Source: Dromiciops gliroides
Lineage: Eukaryota > Chordata > Mammalia > Microbiotheria > Microbiotheriidae
Assembly (NCBI RefSeq): GCF_019393635.1
Contig: NC_057862.1
Span: forward strand, 678,620,314 to 678,684,313
Reading direction: 5' to 3'
DNA: 64,000 bases
Under the pieces are notes generated by a model. That model had not been told where the DNA came from. It was given only the letters and a program-made list of their open reading frames with translations, and made no database searches. Of the stretch, positions 57,996-64,000 are shown piece after piece. A program made the position numbers and the translations under genes. Numbering within the stretch: position 1 is the first letter of the stretch; each line of letters starts with the position of its first letter.

Positions 57996-58623
57996 CTGCA
58001 GGGGAGGGGGCACAGGGCAGCGCCCAGGTCAGGGCCGCGCCCAGTGGTGACCCAGACACCCCCGTTCCCCGGCCCCAGCCCACAGCCGGCTTCCCCCTCT
58101 CTCCCTGGGCTCAGATGCCCCATTACACACAGAGCCAGCTGGGAAATCCTGCCTGAGCTTTTCCACAGTGGTAGAAAGCAGCACCTGTGCTGGAAGGTGA
58201 TGCTGCCCCGTGTAGGAGGCTAACGGCCTCCAGGTGGCACCCAAGAAGCCCCGAGCCACCCAGCGATCTATTATTGAGCTCCCTCCTGCGGCCCAGCTGC
58301 TTCCACCCCCCACCCCCACACAGACTGGGCTCGGAGAGTCCACAGAGAACCCCACGTCCCACATCCTCCACTTGGGCCAGGCATGCCTATGTTTCCTGGT
58401 CTGAATCATCTCTGCCCAGCCCAGAACAGTTCCATGCTCAGGCCCTTAGAATCCAGGGAAAGAATAGCCCACAGGGGGCCTGAGGCCAAGACAAAAGCCG
58501 CCTGCCAAGGCTCACCCCCTGGCACAACCCAGAGATGAGGTCAGCAGGAGCATCCCAAGCCTCAACAGCACGGGAAGGACAGAGAAAAGTAGCCCCACAC
58601 CTGAGAGGGGGGAAGATGGCTAC

Positions 58624-58697
58624 GCGGGCAGAAGAGAGAGAAGAGAGACCCAGAGAGAGACAGAAAGAGACAGAGTCTGACCCCCAGAGAGAGACAA

Positions 58698-58753
<56 letters not shown>

Positions 58754-58816
58754 TGAGAGACCCAGAGAGAGACACCAAGAGACCCAGAGAGAGACAGAGA
58801 GAGACTGAGAGACCCA

Positions 58817-58849
<33 letters not shown>

Positions 58850-58880
58850 ACACTGACTGAGAGACCCAGAGAGAGAGCAA
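58624..58880. repeat. (GA)n / GAGACCCA simple-repeat block
   Basis: About 250 bp of GA dinucleotides and 'gagacccagagagagaca' modules, with a pure (GA)n core near 58,696-58,750. Purine-rich on the plus strand, pyrimidine-rich on the gene strand. Confidence 0.95.
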
Positions 58881-60249
58881 GAGAAACTATCCCCCCCAGT
58901 TCCCCCACAGTGTAACTGGAGACCCCCACCCATCTTCCCTGTTGTGCACAGAGCCCTCTCTTCCCTGCAAACAGGGCCCCCTCCTCAGGAGATTGCGCCT
59001 CACTTCTGAGGGGAGTCCCCCCTCCTTCGCCCTAGCCAAGGTTCCTCTGAGCAGAATGCCTGGCATACACCGACACATTTATTAAGGCCCAAGTGAGTGC
59101 CCAGGCACTGTGCTGACCACTGAGGACACAGAGAGAGGGCCTGCCCTCCAGGAGCGCACACTCTGACCTCTGGGGTTTGCTCCACACTGGTCCTGTACCC
59201 AGCTTTCTGGTTTTGTTACTGCTCTAAGGCACTCCAATTTGGACGTCTAGCTAAGCACCCCCACCCTCAGCCATGTGGGCCCTTGCCCCTGGCACCCCCG
59301 AAGCCAGAGCCCTCCGCTTCTTCCCAAGCCCTGGCTCCAAAGGAGCTTCCCAATGGAGATCGTGGGACCACTGATGGAGAGCTGGCAGGGGCCTGGGAGG
59401 GCATCTGGCCCAACCCCCCATTTTACAAATAAGGAAACCACGGCACAGAGAGGTCAAGTCATGTACCCAGGGTCATGTAGGGTCAGAGCTGGACCGGACC
59501 CCAGATGGCATCAGGCCCAACCCCCTCACTTTGCCGGGCCCAAGGCAGCCAGGGAGGCCTCTCACTTAAGGCCCCCTGGGGTCTGTCAAGTGACAAGGGA
59601 CGGCCCTTCCCGGTCCCTCTTACCCTCGGCCGTTACTCTCCTCCACTTTCCAAATAAAAGCGCTTTATGTTTATTCATTTGTGCATCTGTGCCTACATAT
59701 GGTCGCAATAATAGCTGGTACTGACATCACTCGGGGTTTGTAAAGCCCTTTGCCAGTATCATCTCGGGTGGGGTGGGGGTAGATGCTACTATTCTCACCA
59801 TTTCACAGGTAAGGAGACTGAAGCAGGCAGCATCAGGGGCTTGGCCAGGCTCACACAGCTAGTTAAGGTCTTTCCCATGTCAGACCCCCATGCTCTACCC
59901 ACTGCACCGCCCGGCCAGCTGACTCCACCGGAGCAGGCTTTGTTTCATTTGGTGTTTGTGCCCTTCCTCCCTGCCCCGGTACCCAGTAGGCGCTTAATAA
60001 ATGAGGCTGAACTGAATGAGAATGGTCCCCAAGCCCCAGACATTGGGGCACGGGGTGGGAAGACAGCAGTTTGCTTGGGCTCTGGCCCGTATCCCCCTTT
60101 GCCCCATCAGAGAGGAGCCCTGAGAGGGCTCAGTCAAGCCACAGACACTAAGGAAGCACCAACTCCATGATGGGCACCACGCCATGTGCCGGGCTGCCGG
60201 CTCCCGAGGAGCAGCAGCCGCCCGATGACATCACCACGGCCAGCAGGGA

Positions 60250-60400
60250 GGGTAAACATCTCATCCGATCATCACTTATGGCCGCTGTTACCCTCATTTT
60301 ACAAACAAGGGGACCGAGGCAAACAGAGGTGAGGTGACTTGCCCAGAGTCACACAGCTAGTTCAGTGTCTGAGGCTGCATTTGAACTCAGGGCTCTACAC
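60250..60400 (-). repeat. MIR-type SINE
   Basis: 'tcattttacaaacaaggggaccgaggc', 'gtgacttgcccagagtcacacagctag' in reverse MIR order. Confidence 0.7.
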
Positions 60401-61435
60401 ATTGTGGTGCCCCCTGGGTACAGCTACTAGAGGCAGAGGAATTGAAATAAAGGCCACAAGGGTAGAGCGGACAACCAGATCTGTCTTTATCGGGTGCACT
60501 CAGCAGCCCAGTGTTGGGTGTGACAGAGGGTCTGGGAGCCTGGGGCCTGCCATGGCCTGTGACCAGGAGGCGCCACTCCCCCACTCCTCGGGCCTCACCC
60601 AAATGCCTCCCCCCTTGGCAAAGTCCAAGAGTCCTCATGGGATGGACTTGGGACTGAGCCCTCAGCCAGGGTCAGAAGCAGCAGAGCAGGCTGGGTGGGA
60701 GGCCCAGAGCAGCGACCCAGGAGTCAGGGGGGGCTGGAGAACAGCCTCAAGGATGTAAGTGGGTGGGCAGAGCTACGCCAGGGCAGAAAAAGTGAGGAAG
60801 CCGAAGCCCCGGCCCCAAATCTGGCCAAGAGGGACCGCAATCCTGCTGCCTACTAGGCCAGGGCGAACCATCCCAGTGAAGACTGATGGGCCACTAGGAG
60901 GGCAGACAGAGAGAGGCCACTCCCCAGCAGGTCCCCCAGTTCCTCCCAATTCTAGCCCTCCCCATGCAGGACCTCTCAGAGCGGAACCAGAAAGCCCCAC
61001 TTCGGACCCTCCCTGAATATTACTCACCCTCACCCCCGCCCATCACTTACCAACTGACCTATACTTCAATCCCCATCGGCACCTTCTGTGCTGGTAACTT
61101 TTTTTCATGCATCCAGGATCCTAAAATTTGGAACGGGCGTGGGCCCTTCAAGATGAAGAAACAGAGGCCCAGCGAGGGTCAGAAACAAGCCCAAGGCCAA
61201 CATGGGAAGCAAAGCCTTCTGGGTCAGCGTGGTGCAACAACAGAAGGCTTAGATCAGGGCTTGGGTTCAAATTTGGACGGCCCTCCCTTCCTGGGCTTCA
61301 TCTTCTTCCTCTATAAAGACTAAAAGGGTCCCTGCTGGTGCTAAGGCTAGGTGCCTACAACCCAAATGCAGGGCCCTTCTCAAGGCCTCCGCCTCCCACG
61401 GCATGGGGTCCCTGAGGGTGGGACAATGATTGCTC

Positions 61436-61680
61436 TCCCCACTACTGTTGTTCAATGCGTCGGACTCTCTGTGACCCTGTGGAGCACCACACACCAATCC
61501 TGGCCATGGAGTTTTCTTGGCAAAGATACTGGAGTGGTTTGTCATGTCCTTCTCCAGAGGATTAAGGCAAACAGAGGTGAGTGACTTGCCCAGGGCCACA
61601 CAGCTACTAAGTGTCTGAGGCCGGATTTGAACTCAGGTCTTCCTGACTCCAGGCCCAGCCAGCACGCCGCCTCTTCTCCC
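61436..61680 (-). mobile_element. RTE-derived SINE (MAR4-like)
   Basis: Minus-strand copy: 'gttgttcaatgcgtcggactctctgtgaccc', 'ttttcttggcaaagatactggagtgg', 'tccttctccagaggattaaggcaaacag', then a tRNA-like half. Confidence 0.8.
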
Positions 61681-61715
61681 CACTGTACATCCTAACAGTT
61701 CCAAGGAAAGACTGG

Positions 61716-61870
61716 GGGGCAGCTAGGTGGTACAGTGGATAGAGCACCAGCCCTGGAGTCAGGAGGACCTGAGTTCAAATCTGGCCTCAGACACTTACTA
61801 GCTGTGTGACCCTGGGCAAGTCACTTAACCCCAATTGCCTCACTAAATAAAAACAAACAAACAAACAAAC
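61716..61870 (+). mobile_element. WSINE1-type SINE
   Basis: Plus-strand full copy with an (AAAC)n tail, flanked by exact 17-bp duplications 'ttccaaggaaagactgg' (61,699-61,715 and 61,871-61,887), a sign of a young insertion. Confidence 0.97.
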
Positions 61871-62353
61871 TTCCAAGGAAAGACTGGATTCTCACCGTCA
61901 GTCAATCGGCAAACAATTTACTATGTGCAAACAGACAGTGGTCCCTTCCAGTCTAATGAGAGAGTCAACATATCCAGACACAAGCTTTTCAGGACAGAAT
62001 TCAGCACAGAGCAATCGCTTCATAAACGTATTGACTGAGTGCTGGAGATACAGATGACCACAAGCTAGTTTGGGGGAGGGGAGGAGGCAGAGGGGGATCC
62101 GAAAAGGATTCGCTGCAGGAGTCAGTGCTTGGGATTCACCTTTTAGGAAGAAGGGGCCTCAGAGAGTGCAATTCAGACAATAGGTATGGTCAGAATACAG
62201 CCCAAAGGCAGGAGGTGGATTGTTAGATGGGAAGAACAGAGAGAAGACCAGTTTGGTTGGACCAAGGAGTCCACAAGGGAGAGGGATGTCTAATAACCCT
62301 GGAAAGACAAGGAGTCCGGGCAAGGTTGTTAAGGTCCATTAAAAGCTTAACAG

Positions 62354-62496
62354 GGGCAGCTAGGTGGTGCAGTGGATAGAGCCCCGGCCCTGGAGTCAGG
62401 AGGACCTGAGTTCAAATCCGACCTCAGACACTTGACACTTACTACTGTGTGACTTGGGGCAAGTCACTTAACCCCAATTGCCTCATCAAAAAAAAA
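62354..62496 (+). mobile_element. WSINE1-type SINE
   Basis: Plus-strand copy with poly(A), flanked by 'aaagcttaacag' (62,342-62,353) and 'aaagcataacag' (62,497-62,508). Confidence 0.95.
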
Positions 62497-64000
62497 AAAG
62501 CATAACAGAGGAACTGTATAGCTAAAATTACAAAACACTCTACATAAAGACAGACCTCAATTACTGAAGAAGCATTAATTATACACAGGAAGGCTCGCCA
62601 AAATAATAAAAACAGTAATATTGCATAAATTAGTTTACTTATTCAGTGCCATACCAACCACACTACTAAAGGATCACTTTACAAAGTTAGAAGAAATAAT
62701 AAGGAAATGTGTTTGGAGGAGCTAAAAGTCAAGAATCTTGACATAGGCTTAGAATGCATTACGGGGGTTTCTCCTGTGAGAAGCCGACTGAAAGATGACC
62801 AGATGGCAGGACAGACATGAGAAGGAAGCAAGGGGAGATCAAGGTTTATAGCATCAATGTTGGCTGGGTATATCTACAAACCTGGCTGGAGCCAGGAGAC
62901 AGAGATAACCCCAAAGGTCAGGACCATCATTTCAAAAAAAGCACCCCCCTTGACTCTCAGGGATAGGACAAGCATCCAAGCTTTCCCCACTCCACCCCAT
63001 TCCCCCCAATCTATCCTGCTGTCTTTGGAGGAAATTCTTTCCGACTCTTTTTCCTCCCTGAGAAGCTGTCTCTGACTTCTCTCTTTCCTGGCACCAAATC
63101 AAAAACTACTTTAATTCTAACTGGCCTGTGTGAGAAAGTTTTATTGAGGAATACCTAAGAACCACTACCTCTCACCTGTAACAATCTCCAGGGAAATACT
63201 ATATTAGAGTCTAGAGGTAATAGGGAGCCACGGACTTGATTGAGTAGGGGAGTGACACGGTCAGATCTGTGCTTAAGGAAAAACCAGCTTGGCAGCAATG
63301 TGTTGAAGGAACAAGCAGGGAAGAGACCAGAGGCAGGGAGCCCTGTGAGGAGGCGATGCGGGTTACCTGTGGGAGTGGGGAGGCCACTGCAGAGGCAGAA
63401 GGCAGGTGCCTGGCGATGTGGGGGGAGGTGTGTGAGGGGCCCGGGGAACTGCTGAGGTTCAGCACCCCAAAAACGTTCCCCAGGCCTGCCTCCTGGGGTG
63501 TTCTAATGCAAGGACACCTCAGGGAGGCCTCTGTGGCCGGGAGCCCACCCGCTCGGGCCCAGGGCACCAGTGGTCAGGAAGCGGGCTTCTTCTGACATGG
63601 AGCCCGAGCCTGACATGACCCTCAGGGCGGGGGGGGGGGGTCAAGCAGAACAACCTAACGTGTCCCCCCACACCGAGCTCTGGAGTGGGAGAAGGAGGTA
63701 GGGCTGTCATTTCCCTCATTAGGCTACCTACTCTGTAATCTTCTGTGCTGATGTCACCTCTACCCTTAGAAGGTGAGCTCCCCAGGGCAGCTTCTGGCCA
63801 GGCCCAAATTAGCAATGCCCCTCCTAAATCCTCCAGCTGTGACCCTGGCCGACCCGGCTGGAGCGGCCCCTCCCCGATTCTGGAACCTGGGCCTCCCCCC
63901 AATGGGAGCACTAAGGAAATGCCTCCACCAAGGCAGGCCCGGGAAGCTGCTGCTGGAGGAGCAGACCGGCGACTTCGGCCACATCAGGAATTCCCAGCCA

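Larger units (their letters stand above)
57996..64000 (-). other. RAB11FIP5: RAB11FIP5 intron 1 (partial, runs off the right edge)
   Basis: No C2-domain exon was found on the minus strand up to 64,000. Contents: GA block at 58.6 kb, MIR-type remnants (about 59.4, 59.7-59.9 and 60.25-60.4 kb), an RTE-derived SINE at 61.4 kb and two WSINE1 copies. The 62.5-64.0 kb stretch shows no gene; 62.5-62.75 kb is AT-rich. Confidence 0.85.

Noticed and set aside
57030..58223. 397-codon plus-strand open frame
   Set aside because: Antisense shadow over RAB11FIP5 exons 2 and 3 and the intron between them; the minus strand has the recognisable protein and splice sites.
58438..58933. Ser/Leu-repeat minus-strand frames
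   Set aside because: Translation of the (GA)n block, not a gene.
57996..64000. RAB11FIP5 exon 1 (C2 domain start)
   Set aside because: I looked on the minus strand for a GC-rich exon encoding the C2 domain ending just before WHKLHSK and found none; it should lie beyond the right edge.

Overview
This is vertebrate nuclear DNA, most likely from an Australian marsupial. About 25 copies of one tRNA-derived SINE carry the head 'cagctaggtggcgcagtgga', which matches the WSINE1 type of Australian marsupials rather than the opossum version as I recall it. They are mixed with marsupial-style L1, RTE/BovB-derived, L2 and MIR sequence. The family names are from memory, not from a search. Coding DNA is below 6% of the window and is split into a few exons.

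Two genes are present, both on the minus strand and in tandem. SFXN5 (sideroflexin-5, a mitochondrial carrier-like protein) has its promoter/CpG island and exon 1 at about 30.54-30.63 kb and exon 2 at 8.995-9.063 kb. Intron 1 is 21.5 kb, and intron 2 fills the window to base 1, so later exons lie to the left. RAB11FIP5 (Rip11/Gaf-1, a Rab11 effector) has its exons at 57.56-58.00, 56.54-57.13, 46.63-48.67, 35.76-35.95 and 35.05-35.26 kb, and its poly(A) signal at 32.92 kb. Its first exon (C2 domain start) is not visible and should lie beyond 64 kb. The order 5'-RAB11FIP5-SFXN5-3' is the same as I recall for human 2p13. About 2.2 kb separate the RAB11FIP5 poly(A) site from the SFXN5 start.

Layout: 1-8.99 kb is SFXN5 intron 2, mostly an antisense L1 broken by a sense L1 3' end, a solo LTR and SINEs. 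9.06-30.54 kb is SFXN5 intron 1, with an L2-derived minisatellite, an L1 with clean target-site duplications, old L1 relics, a BovB/RTE tail and many SINEs. 30.1-30.75 kb is the CpG-island promoter. 30.7-32.9 kb is intergenic with MIRs. 32.9-35.05 kb is the RAB11FIP5 3' UTR, free of young SINEs. 35.26-64 kb is RAB11FIP5 introns and exons, with a Tc1-like transposase relic, nested SINEs and long CA and GA simple-repeat blocks.

The most notable items are: a phase-neutral 2,043-bp (681-codon) cassette exon in RAB11FIP5 with paired NPF motifs and four near-identical 30-residue tandem repeats; a perfect 63-bp duplication of neighbouring sequence inside an L1; a solo LTR with 4-bp target duplication that itself carries a SINE; and a decayed Tc1-type transposase. 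I found no evidence for a wholly new gene system.
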